A stretch of 64,000 bases of DNA from positions 78,740,001 to 78,804,000 of the forward strand of contig OZ231126.1 in the NCBI GenBank assembly GCA_965153355.1. The letters are read 5' to 3'. Within the stretch, counting starts at the first letter, position 1; every line of letters begins with the position of its first letter. The DNA is from Flaccisagitta enflata. Its lineage: Eukaryota; Chaetognatha; Sagittoidea; Aphragmophora. Below are positions 34,877 through 45,572 of the stretch, piece by piece. Made by a program: the position numbers and the translations under genes. Below the pieces are notes generated by a model, which was not told where the DNA came from, did not search any database, and saw nothing but the letters and a program-made list of their open reading frames with translations.

Positions 34877-34977
<101 letters not shown>

Positions 34978-34979
34978 AA

Positions 34980-36045
34980 AAAAAATATGACTTTTCGTAT
35001 GATGAGTACGGAGATGTTGTTGTTGTTGTTGCTGTAGTTTTATTTTTGTTTTTTTTATTGCATTAAAACCTTTGGTGAACGTTTCTATAATTCTATCCAA
35101 CAAGGTAAAGGCCACCGCCAAAACCATATTCAGATTATTGGTATGTGATTGATGATTGTAATTTTCATAAGAAAACACAATGATACATTGAACAATACAT
35201 TGTTTGTAGACAGCTAACAGTTTTTGTAGATAGGGAGATGGAAAAGAGTCAAAATAAGAGAAAAAAAGTTTAAAGAATTATACAAAAAACATAAAGAATG
35301 TAAATTTGTATGTTTTTTCCAAAAGTATTTATAGAATTTGCAACAATAAATCAAAACAAATCATTTATCATGAAGACATACACATACTGTCACGTTTTTT
35401 AGGATAACACTATGTGAAGAATGATGCAAATATTTTGTAGGCTGGAGCTGGCAGAAAAATCTCGCTCTTACCACCTTGCCAATAAGTATACCGACACCTT
35501 AAACAAAGGATATCTTGACTTCTAGAACAGCTAGAAACTTTTTTTTAAGAAGAAATTAATCTTTGTCAATTTATCTTCACAATGAATGCAATCTGGTTCT
35601 TGTAGCTTTAGCCATTTAGAATAAGCAAGCCAAAGAATAAAAACATTTATTTTCAAAAATGCAAAAAAAAAAAAAAAAAAAAAAAAAAATCAAGAATAAA
35701 GAAGTCAATTTTTAAGTACTGTTTTTACTAACGATATCTTGGCTTCTAAAAAGTTAGAAACTTTTGTAAAAAAAGCAAATTCATCTTCATCAAAAAAATC
35801 TTCAAGATGAGCGCAATCTGGTTTTTGTAGCTTTAATCGTTTAGAAGTTATAAGCAAAGCAATAAACCTATATGAAGAATGATTAATTCAGCAAAGTTTA
35901 AGAGATGTGAAATCATATCATCTTTTGCAATATAAATAGCTGTATGGAGTGTTTAAAATTCAGATGATTTGAATCATCTGTAAGGTAAAGATGTTATATC
36001 ACCTACTAGTGCTTTCATTATGATAATTTGGTCAATATTTGGTGC
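34980..36045. other. AT-rich spacer with a short direct repeat
   Basis: 35495-35660 and 35720-35880 share ATCTTGxCTTCTA, TTAGAAACTTTT and GCAATCTGGTTxTTGTAGCT, a diverged tandem duplication of about 220 bp. A poly-A run (35666-35690) lies between. No gene. Confidence 0.6.
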
Positions 36046-36388
36046 ATTACCGTATTTTCTCCATAAAGCGCCCCCCCTCCAAAAAGCGCCCCCCCCATTG
36101 TTTTTCTTAGTGTCACACTCTTCAGAAAAGATTTGCATAGAAATACAAAATAAAATGATGTAAAAATACAACACAATGAGCTATTTTCACTGACTTTCTA
36201 ACAGATATATGCAATGAATATCTCTATTTCAAGTCAAATTTAGCATTTTGATTGCCTTTCATGAAAAAGATGGATCGAATGATAGTTTATCTTCAATACA
36301 AAGGGGGTGCTATTTGGAGGGTTAAAAAGCAAAGTCATATTTCAATTTCAAAAGTGCCCGGGGCGCTTTTTAGAGAAAATACGGTAAT
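36046..36388. mobile_element. Terminal-inverted-repeat element (MITE, 343 bp)
   Basis: Left end ATTACCGTATTTTCTC, then AAAGCGCCCC. The right end is its inverse (GGGGCGCTTTTTAGAG, AAAATACGGTAAT), about 30 bp with few mismatches. No transposase ORF. The superfamily is undetermined. Confidence 0.8.
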
Positions 36389-36464
36389 CAATGAATCGCC
36401 TAGGTGTCAGTATACTTTATGGCAAGATTGTAGGCAGCTAAGAATTTTGTCAGGCCCTGCCCCC

Positions 36465-36745
36465 CACCTCCAAGCCCATATCTCAGCCTCGAGGCCCGTA
36501 TCCCAGCGTCAAGGCCCAAATTCCAGTCTTGAGGCGGAAGTCCCTCAAGCCTGGGATTTGGGCCTCGAAGATAAGATTTTAGCCTTATGACGGGATTTGG
36601 GCCTTGAAGTTGGGATTTGGGCCTCAAGGCTGAGACTTGGGCCTCCAGGCAGGGATATGGGCCTCGAGGCTGAGATATGAGCCTAGAGGTTGAGGGGCGG
36701 GGGTACGCAGGAGAAAATTCCCGTGGGAAAGCTTAGGTCATAGAC
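36465..36745. repeat. AGGCCCAAATCC-type minisatellite
   Basis: ~20-bp units that switch strand near 36540 (CCTCGAGGCCCGTATCCCAG, then GGGATTTGGGCCTTGAAG); probably a rearranged GGGCAG-family core. Confidence 0.5.
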
Positions 36746-36884
36746 CCCTGGTATATTGGTGGGCTGTGACTGTTTTTTTGGTTGGGTAGGGGCCTTACTG
36801 CTTAGAAATCAAATCATTTCAGCCGACTTCGCGTCATTAAAAATTTCGCATTACCAACAGACGGACACAGCTTCTTATGTAGTC

Positions 36885-36901
36885 GCTCTCCCAGCGACTA
36901 A
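36885..36901 (-). mobile_element. 5' end of a hairpin-ended element
   Basis: GTCGCTCTCCCAGCGAC hairpin preceded by CAACAGACGGACACAGCTTC. The rest of the element (leftward) is not clear. Confidence 0.45.
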
Positions 36902-36949
36902 AAAACAAAAGTAAAGGGAGACCTCTTACTTGAATGATATCTCTATCCC

Positions 36950-37450
36950 TCATAGTATCCACATCATTTGTTGTTACATTTTCTTTTCGTCGTCTTTCTT
37001 TGGTAAATAGACTGTTATGAAACCATCCCCCCCCCTCTTCCTCACCATCCGCCATTTGTTGTTACAAATTCTTTCCGTCATCTTTCATGGGTTGATAGAC
37101 TGTATTAAAACCACCCCCCCCCCTCTTCCTCACCATCCGCCATTTGTTGTTACATATTCTTTCCGTCGTCTTTCATGGGTTGATAGACTGTATTAAAACC
37201 ATACCCCCCCCTCTTCCTCACCATCCGCCATTTGTTGTTAAAAATTCTTTCCGTCATCTTTCATGGGTTGATTGACTGTATTAAAACCACCCCCCCCCCC
37301 TCTTCCTCGCCATCCGCCATTTGTTGTTACATATTCTTTCCGTCGTCTTTCATGGGTTGATAGACTGTATTAAAACCATACCCCCCCTCTTCCTCACCGT
37401 CTTTCCCCTCTTTCCGTCGTCTTTCTTGGGTTGATAGACTGTATAAAGAC
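36950..37450 (+). repeat. Tandem repeat, ~88-90-bp units
   Basis: Five to six units with CATCCGCCATTTGTTGTTAC, CTTTCATGGGTTGATAGAC and a variable C-run before CTCTTCCTCACC; CATCCGCC recurs at 37045, 37133, 37221 and 37311 approximately. Confidence 0.9.
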
Positions 37451-37504
37451 CATGATTTTTCTTCTGCATATTTGAGTTTTCAACTTGTCAGTCTTGACAC
37501 TGCT

Positions 37505-37830
37505 TTCGAGTCCCCGAGGGGAAGAAACACTTTAACAAGCCGAAATCAAGGCCAACACTCTACAAGTAGCGTGCACTTAGCATATGGATTGAAAGCATGG
37601 ATTCTGAGTCCCCAAGGGGAAGAAACACATTAACAAGCGGAAAACAAGGCAAACATCTTCAAGTAGTGTACACTTAGCACAATAGCTCTAAATCACCACC
37701 TATCAAGTAAAATTAGCTGTCTCAACTCCAGCACCCCCAAACCACCCCTTTCCACCCGAGGGAAAGAAACATTTTAACAAGCGGAAAACAAGGTCAACAC
37801 TCCACAAGTTGCGTGTGCATAATTGTGATA
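37505..37830 (+). repeat. ~100-140-bp repeat, three copies
   Basis: GGGGAAGAAACAcxTTAACAAGC, AAAACAAGG and CAACACTCTACAAGTAGCG recur near 37515, 37615 and 37750. Confidence 0.65.
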
Positions 37831-38169
37831 ATAGATATGTCATTCACTGTACTGTCTTAAAAAAAAAGCTCCAGCAATCTGATTGACTATGTTACCAATA
37901 TGACTCAAATGATATTTATGACTTCTGCAACCGCAGGATAGATTTTGATCACTTAAAAAATAAAGAAAATGACCTGACAAATTTATTGTCAAACAAGTTG
38001 TTGCTTGCAGATGGGCAGGGCCAATTATGGAGGGGCACGGGCTGTCGTGAGTCAGGGCACTGGCAGAAATAATAAAAACACCCTGCTTCAGTCAATTTTG
38101 CTTCATCTAAGATTTCGACATGCCAACAGACCTACCTATGGAGCAAGGGACACACCCTCTTTTAAAGTC

Positions 38170-38186
38170 GCTTAGCAAGCGACTAA
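38170..38186 (-). mobile_element. 5' end of a hairpin-ended element
   Basis: GTCGCTTAGCAAGCGAC hairpin followed by TAAAAAAA. The body extends left with GATGGGCAGGGCC near 37990. Confidence 0.45.
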
Positions 38187-38282
38187 AAAAACAAGTGTGA
38201 TCGACCGACCGACCGACCAAGGTATGGATGGGCAAACCTTGAGAGCAGAAAAGCAAGTTTCGTAGCAACTAGAAAGTGACTA

Positions 38283-40899
38283 AACAAGGCCAACACCTAT
38301 AAGTCGCGTGCCAGGTATAAAAAACTGAATTGACCTGACTCCTTTATGTATCTTTTTAATCAACATGACTGAATAGGGAGAAATATACAAAATGAATAAA
38401 ATGATTTAGTTGACTAGATTGACTTGAATTAATTGATGAATAAATCAGCTTAATGAGGTATTGGAGGCCGTGGAAACTCACCCAATTAAAGGCTGGGACC
38501 ACTGGAAAAAGTGGTGACTTTTGTAATTGAGTCAAATTAATCAACTCTATCAACCCTATCAATGAAAAATGACTAAACTAGACTTAAACCAGACTTTGAC
38601 CAGCAGACCTTAACCAGCAGACTTAAACCAGCAGACGTAAACCAGCAGACTTAAACCAGCAGACTTAAACCAGCCGACTTAAACCAGCAGACTTAAACCA
38701 GCAAACTTAAACCAGCAGACTTAAACCAGCAGACCCAAACCAGCAGACTTGAACCAGCAAGCATGAACCAGCAGACTTGAACCAGCAGACTTGAACCAGC
38801 AGACTTGAACCAGCGGACTTGAACCAGCAGACTTAAACCAGCAGACTTAAACCAGCAGACTTAAACCAGCAAACTTAAACCAGCAGACTTAAACCAGCAG
38901 ACTTAAACCAGCAGACTAAAACCAGCAGACTTAAACCAGCAGACTTAAGTCAGCAGACTTAAACCAGTAGACCTAAACCAGTAGACTTAAACCAGCAGAT
39001 TTAAACCAGCATACTTAAACCAGCAGACTAAAACCAGCAGACTTAAACCAGCAGACTTAAACCAGCAGACTTAAACCAGCCGACTTAAACCAGCTGACTT
39101 AAACCAGCCGACTTAAACCAGCCAACTTAAACCAGCCTAGTTAAACCAGCCGACTTAAATCAGTCAACTTAAATCAGCCAACTTAAATAAGCCAACTTAA
39201 ACCAGCCGACTTAAACCAGCCGACTTAAACCAGCCGACTTAAAAAGCAGACTTAAACCAGCAGACTTAAACCAGCAGACTTAAACCAGCAGACTTAAACC
39301 AGCAGACTTTAACCAGCAGACTTAAACCAGCAGACCTAAACCAGCAAACTTAAAATGACCAAAACATACCAAAAAACATAAATGACCAAAACATACCAAA
39401 AAACATAAATGACCACGAAACCAAAAAAACAAAAAAACAAAAATCAAAAAATCAAAAAACCAAAAAACCAAAAAACCAAAAAAACCAAAAACCAAAAAAC
39501 CAAAAACAAACAAACATAAATGACCAAAACATACCAAAAAACCATGTTAAATGACCAAAAATGACCTGAAATTTCCCAAAATGACTAAACCAGACTTATA
39601 CCAGACTTTGACCAGCAGACCTTAACCAGCAGACTTAAACCAGCAGACGTAAACCAGCAGACTTAAACCAGCAGACTTAAACCAGCAGACTTAAACCAGC
39701 AGACTTAAACCAGCAAACTTAAACCAGCAAACTTAAACCAGCGGACCCAAACCAGCAGACTTGAACCAGCAAGCATGAACCAGCAGACTTGAACCAGCAG
39801 ACTTGAACCAGCAGACTTGAACCAGCGGACTTGAACCAGCAGACTTAAACCAGCAAACTTAAACCAGCAGACTTAAATGAGCAAACTTAAACCAGCAGAC
39901 TTAAACCAGCAGACTAAAACCAGCAGACTTAAACCAGCAGACTTAAGTCAGCAGACTTAAACCAGTAGACCTAAACCAGTAGACTTAAACCAGCAGATTT
40001 AAACCAGCATACTTAAACCAGCAGACTAAAACCAGCAGACTTAAACCAGCAGACTTAAACCAGCAGACTTAAACCAGCCAACTTAAACCAGCTGACTTAA
40101 ACCAGCCGACTTAAACCAGCCAACTTAAACCAGCCTACTTAAACCAGCCGACTTAAATCAGTCAACTTAAATCAGCCAACTTAAATAAGCCAACTTAAAC
40201 CAGCCGACTTAAACCAGCCGACTTAAACCAGCCGACTTAAACCAGCCGACTTAAAAAGCAGACTTAAACCAGCAGACTTAAACCAGCAGACTTAAACCAG
40301 CAGACTTAAACCAGCAGACTTAAACCAGCAGACTTAAACCAGCAGACTTTAACCAGCAGACTTAAACCAGCAGACCTAAACCAGCAAACTTAAAATGACA
40401 TAAATGACCAAAACATACCAAAAAACATAAATGACCAAAACATACCAAAAAACATAAATGACCACGAACCAAAAAAACAAAACCAAAAATCAAAAATCAA
40501 AAACCAAAAACCAAAACCAAAAACCAAAAAAACAAACAAACATAAATGTGAAAACATACCAAAAACCATGTTAAATGACCAAAATGACCTGAAATTTCCC
40601 AAAATGACTTAAAATGACTTAAAACTACATTAAATGCCCAAAAACGACACAAATGACTTAAATGAACAAAGTGACGTAAATGATCAAAAATGACCATAAA
40701 TGACTAAAAGCAACCAAAAATGACTAAAAGCAACCAAGAACAACAAAAAAATGACTCAAAATAACTCCAAACGACCCAAAATGACCAAAAACAACACAAA
40801 AAAGCAAAGTGTTACTGACGGACCGACCGACAGACCAACGGACAGACCGACCGACCGACCGACCGACGGAGCGGGTTGTAGAGTCGCGTGCACGCGACT
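38283..40899 (-). mobile_element. Expanded hairpin-ended element (2.6 kb) with a 14-bp satellite core
   Basis: On the minus strand it starts with AGTCGCGTGCACGCGACT and a GTCGGTCGGTCGGTCGG tract and ends with GGCACGCGACTTATAGG, GGCC and TTGTT. The 2-kb core is satellite, in place of the 100-300 bp seen in other copies. Confidence 0.65.
38570..40400 (+). repeat. 14-bp satellite (CAGCAGACTTAAAC) in two ~1-kb blocks
   Basis: Blocks 38570-39353 and 39584-40395 each consist of about 55 units and share the same order of variants (AAGCATGAACC, CAGCCGAC, AAGTCAGCAGAC), offset about 1.01 kb. Each is followed by AAATGACCAAAACATACC-type repeats. Confidence 0.95.
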
Positions 40900-41050
40900 A
40901 AAAAGGAAAGGAAAAGATACGGGAGAGAGCGGATGAGGAGAGAAAGTAAGTCCCGTTCTTGATTAAACATTTACGCAGAGGATGTAGAAGGCACCCCGAG
41001 GCTTAGAGCTCCTCTCCCCCACGTAAACAGTTTGTGGGAGACTGTCTTAT

Positions 41051-41052
41051 TT

Positions 41053-41128
<76 letters not shown>

Positions 41129-41130
41129 TT
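41051..41130 (+). repeat. (CTTT)n microsatellite
   Basis: CTTT tract that continues at 41235 beyond an inserted element. Confidence 0.95.
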
Positions 41131-41131
41131 T

Positions 41132-41232
41132 AGTTGCGGACACGCAACTGTATAAGAGGCTTTGTCCGTCCGTCCGTCCGTCCGTCGGTTGGTGAGCACG
41201 AGTCGAAAAGTGTGGCCGTGTATCCGGCCTTG
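41132..41232 (+). mobile_element. AGTTGCG-type element inserted in a CTTT tract (101 bp)
   Basis: AGTTGCGGACACGCAACT hairpin, GTCCGTCCGTCCGTCCG tract, degraded subterminal arm (GTCGAAAAG), GGCCGTGTATCCGGCC hairpin, then TTG. Confidence 0.75.
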
Positions 41233-41234
41233 CA

Positions 41235-41235
41235 T

Positions 41236-41307
<72 letters not shown>

Positions 41308-41365
41308 TCGCTCTTGCTCTTACTCCCGCTCCCGCTCTCGCTGTCATTCTCTCTGCTACTGTGAA

Positions 41366-41442
<77 letters not shown>

Positions 41443-41614
41443 TTCTCTCTCTCTCGCTCTTGCTCTTACTCCCGCTCCCGCTCTCGCTCTTAGTCTCTCT
41501 GCTACAGTGAAATCTTTCTTTCTTCTTTCTTTCTTTCTTTCTTCTTTCTTTTCTTTCTTTCTTCTTTTCTTCTTTCTTTCTTTTCCTCTCTGTCTCTGTC
41601 TGTCTCTGTCTCTG

Positions 41615-41657
<43 letters not shown>

Positions 41658-41660
41658 TAC
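41235..41660 (+). repeat. CTTT/CT microsatellite with an internal ~150-bp duplication
   Basis: Two CTTT tracts are each followed by GCTCTTGCTCTTACTCCCGC, CGCTCTCGCTxT and CTCTGCTACxGTGAAATCTT; a third partial copy ends at 41670. Confidence 0.85.
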
Positions 41661-41752
41661 CGTGAAATCTACTGAGGTCTCTAAACAAATTTTGCACGAG
41701 AGACGTGCGAAGTTTTTGCGATTCGGCGTTAGGTGGGACATAGTTTTGCTTT

Positions 41753-41990
41753 AACAAGTGACGCGGGGTCACAATATCGTTGCGGACGGGTGGGCAGGGG
41801 CATCCAACCCCCATCCACACCCAAACCCACCCCCAACACTCAAACATATGCAAAAAGTATCAAAAATGCTAGTTTGCCCTTTCCTTTTCAACTCGAATAA
41901 AAGAATATATATAACTGAAAAAACGAAAATATCATTTTTTGAGAATTTTTAGACAGACAAAGCCTCTTATAGAGTTGCGTGTCCGCAACT
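41753..41990 (-). mobile_element. AGTTGCG-type element with GTGAC terminal hairpin (238 bp)
   Basis: On the minus strand: AGTTGCGGACACGCAACT hairpin; subterminal GTCCGCAACG; GTGACCCCGCGTCAC hairpin; TTGTT. The sister copy at 56807-57050 is the same subtype. The tandem-duplication breakpoint lies inside it (41953). Confidence 0.75.
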
Positions 41991-42070
41991 AAAAAGAACT
42001 GACATATTTACTCCTGTATCTTCAGCCTGTTCATTGGGTAAAAAAAACGCCGCTCCATAACACACATATA

Positions 42071-42482
42071 ACGGGTGGTCTTTAAAAAGGTAGCTTTTAA
42101 TTCATTTCATACTACTTTTAAAATTTCTTTTTTTTAGCTACTTAGACATGATTGTGGCCTACAAGTTCCATTATAAACATTTTCTATGAGGATCAATATT
42201 TTTCATTTTATTTTTAAAAAACTGAATTGAATTGGGGACCACTCAAAGAATCTTGCTTAAATTTGACTGAAAATCAATGATTTTTACAAAATGTACTTCT
42301 AAATGAAGATAGTTGAATAAAAGTGGGTCTTAGGAAACTATAAAAATCATGACTTTTTAAGTACGAAACCAAATGCGCATCCAAAACAGTAATAGTAACT
42401 AATTATCACTTTTAGTTATAAACAGGCAATAATGCTCAGAAAAAAATTATTTTGGTTTATTATACATGATTTGTCCACCCGG
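42071..42482 (+). mobile_element. TA-flanked inverted-repeat element (412 bp), unit 1
   Basis: Ends ACGGGTGGTC and GTCCACCCGG, flanked by TA. The interior matches the 541-bp element at 51632-52172 in reverse (GGGACCACT, AGTxGGTCTTAGGAAA, GGCAATAATGC). Resembles a Tc1/mariner-type MITE. Confidence 0.75.
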
Positions 42483-43840
42483 TACATACAGTACCTTCCG
42501 AGCAAACCATGCTAAAACTGGAGGATTAGTTTTTGTTATTCTAATTTCATTTCCCAAACTTTATTTTTTGTATATAATTTAATTAAAAGATACTTAATTT
42601 CTTGAATACATTTTGCTGTCAATAAAAAAATTCGTGAAATCAAAGTGCATGAAGACATCCATTTGGAGTGTTTTAACCCAGACCATTGGATTCGGCAAAA
42701 AATTTAGTGATTCTGTTGAGCGTGCACGCCGGGCACGCTCCTCAGAATGTCAGCGTGCCCGACAGAGGATGAGCGTGCCTGGTTTTCAACCTCCCTTCTC
42801 CATTCACACTTAATTTTATTACACAATGATACAAACATATTAAATAAAAGCGATTTCTCAAGGATTTGTGCATTCTTTGTAGAAAGAATGTACGCAAAAC
42901 ACAAAATCAGTCAAATATTGATAATTTTTATATTGTTTTATCAACAGATCTAAGAAATTTTGAACTCTCCTTTGAGAATGTATGAACAAATGAAACAATT
43001 TACAAATGAATAGATAAATGAGTAAAAAAATCCAAGGTGATCCACTCATTTGATTTGGTTCTTGAATCAGAAAACAATCGGATTTGTCAATAAAGTTCAA
43101 AAGATTCAATTCTATTTTCAAAAAATGAAGAAAAAAAATTTAAATGAATGGATGGAAAAATGAATGAAAAATCGATAAATGAATGAATGAAAGAATGAAT
43201 GCATGAATGAATGAATGAAGGAAATAACAAATGAATGAATGATTGATTGAATAACAGAATGAATGTATGGATGGACAAATCAAAGAATTAAATGAATCAA
43301 TGATCTTTCTTTAAGAAATGTTAATCTTAATAAAAATCAGTTAGCCTGATGTGATGAGAGTGCCAGCCGGGCACGCCATCAGCAAAAACAGTGTGCCCGA
43401 CAGTAAAACAGAGTGCCTCAGGCACGCGGGCACACTCTAAATTAAGGCCTGCCTATCTTAGACAACAAGAACAGCTCAATCAGACAATCATTTCAGATTT
43501 TATAGCCATTTAAAGTTTTTAAGGACAATTGTCCTAAATTATTTTAAGACAATTGTCCTTAAAAACTTAAAATAGCAATAAAACCTGTAAAAATCATCTG
43601 AACGAGCTGTTCTTGTTGTCTAGGATAGTTAAAATGTTCTGCCAAATCTTATGGTCTGGGTTAGATGTGTTCATAGACTTTGATTTCAGGAGTTATCTTT
43701 TTTAACAGCCAAATATGTTTAAGGTATTAAGTATCCTTTAATTAGGTTAGATAAAAAAAAAGATAAGAAAATAAGATTAAGGTTACAAAAATCAATCCTC
43801 CAGTTTTAGCCGGGTTTGCTCGGAAGGTACTGTGCGTACA
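42483..43840. mobile_element. Larger inverted-repeat element (~1.36 kb), unit 1
   Basis: Left end TACATACAGTACCTTCCGAG, then CAAACC, GCTAAAACTGGAGGATT; the right end is its inverse (AATCCTCCAGTTTTAGC ... GGTACTGTGCGTACA), about 45 bp imperfect. It abuts the 412-bp element. The interior holds two GTGCCCG-rich hairpins (42718-42782, 43357-43432), AATG repeats and a foldback. No transposase recognised. Confidence 0.6.
43451..43629. repeat. Foldback repeat (~180 bp), unit 1
   Basis: Imperfect inverted arms of about 85 bp: TAGACAACAAGAACAGCTC at the left, GAGCTGTTCTTGTTGTCTA at the right, meeting at AAGGACAATTGTCCT. The copy in unit 2 is at about 48302-48480. Confidence 0.8.
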
Positions 43841-43987
43841 TGAAGACGTAGTGGACTGTCGTTTCTTGTTCTCGACAACAATAGCGTAAGATCGGAAATT
43901 TCCAAGGAACCCCTTCACCCAAATTATGCCGACGCTTCGCTCACACCTACATCCTCACGCCTAACAACTTTAACCTCTTTTCCATAC

Positions 43988-44237
43988 GAAAACAGGGTCA
44001 TTAGACATAAGTCGCGTGCGTCGGCACTTTCAAAAAAGTCAGGCAGATAGACAGACAAACATTTTTTTTCAAAAAGACATCGGCTTATTACTCTTCCAAG
44101 TTTCCTCCTTGCTATTTAGACGCATAAAAAACGCAATAGAAAGCCTTAAAAAACGACTTTGTTATGGACGGACCAACCAACGAACCGACCGACGGACCGA
44201 TTGAAAAGTGGCTTGCAGAGTCGAGCAGCAGGCGACT
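43988..44237 (-). mobile_element. Diverged hairpin-ended element, unit 1
   Basis: AAACAGGGTCATTAGACATA, AGTCGCGTGCGTCGGC, then GACGGACCAACCAACG and a degraded hairpin GAGTCGAGCAGCAGGCGACT. The second copy is at 48838-49087. Confidence 0.5.
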
Positions 44238-44478
44238 AAAAAGGGGGAATTTTCTTGCCACAGTGTTACACGAATATGTAAATGAGCAAAAATGAAAGAA
44301 GACAAATGGAAAGGTCGCACAGAGTCTTAAAGGCAGGAAAGTTTCTGATAATTCCTAATTAGCAAATAATAAACATGTAAATTGCTAACCACATTAGTCT
44401 CCTTTTTTGCGTGACTGCTCTCAGTTATTCGCACGCGATGGAGGAAGGAAACAGAGTCTCTTTTTCTTCTTCTTTGAG

Positions 44479-44586
<108 letters not shown>

Positions 44587-44789
44587 CTCAACTGAATCGG
44601 GATAGAAAGGAAATAATGTCAACAGATGCGCCCGGAAGATCGTCCAGTGTTTGACACTTTGAGGGACCGCCCAACCACCACTGCTAAGTTACAATCAGTT
44701 CTAACCAGTATGATTGGGCAACTAGTTGCATCATTAGTGCAGCTTTTTAATTGGTATGAGTTCAGAAAGAGGTGGACAGACAGGTAGAT

Positions 44790-44940
44790 GACCGGATGGA
44801 TGGAGAAAAGGATGTTCGGTCTACCGACAGACAAATGGATGGATGGACAGATGGATGGATGGATGGACAGATAGATAGACAGATAGATAGACAGACAGAT
44901 GGGCAAACAGATAAACAGACAGGCAGATGGACGGACACAC
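44790..44940 (+). repeat. GGATG/CAGATAGA low-complexity tract
   Basis: GATGGATGGACAGATGGAT-type repeats, duplicated at 49675-49825. Confidence 0.8.
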
Positions 44941-45294
44941 CAATAGACAAACCTTCAAACAGAGATGCGATGATGCTTCTAAAAGAGAAAGAAGGAACCG
45001 CTTTCATTTTTACAGAAAAAGAAAAAGAAAAAGAAATAAGAGAACAGATTTGATACATACTAAAACCGGATGTAAACAAAAGAATAGAAGGGACCTCCAT
45101 CGGGGGAAAACAAAGAGAGAAAGAGAAAAAAGACGAGAGTGAGACAAAATGGCAACGACAACAACATTTATTGCAATGAGGTAAAGAACAGGGGAACGAA
45201 CAATCCCACAGGAGCATCTTCCTAGACAACTGCGAATGATGGAGATATATATCTGCAAAAAACACATTCAAACAATACACCGTTACTAGGGGCC

Positions 45295-45297
<3 letters not shown>

Positions 45298-45380
<83 letters not shown>
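45298..45380 (+). repeat. (GA)n microsatellite, unit 1
   Basis: Pure GA; about 12 bp shorter in unit 2 (50189-50260). Confidence 0.95.
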
Positions 45381-45383
<3 letters not shown>

Positions 45384-45459
45384 GTCAGCAGGTGGAGAAA
45401 CAAGTAGTTTTGATTGGATGTTTGAATGATTACATGAACTTAAAATGAATGAGAGAACC

Positions 45460-45572
45460 AATGAATGAATGAATGAATGAATGAATGAATGAATGAATGA
45501 ATGAATGAATGATGAATGAATGAATGAATGAATGAATGAATGAATGAATGAATGAATGAATGAATGAATGAA
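45460..45572 (+). repeat. (AATG)n microsatellite, unit 1
   Basis: AATG interrupted by one GATGAATG phase slip. Unit 2 (50340-50436) is shorter and has two slips. Confidence 0.95.
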
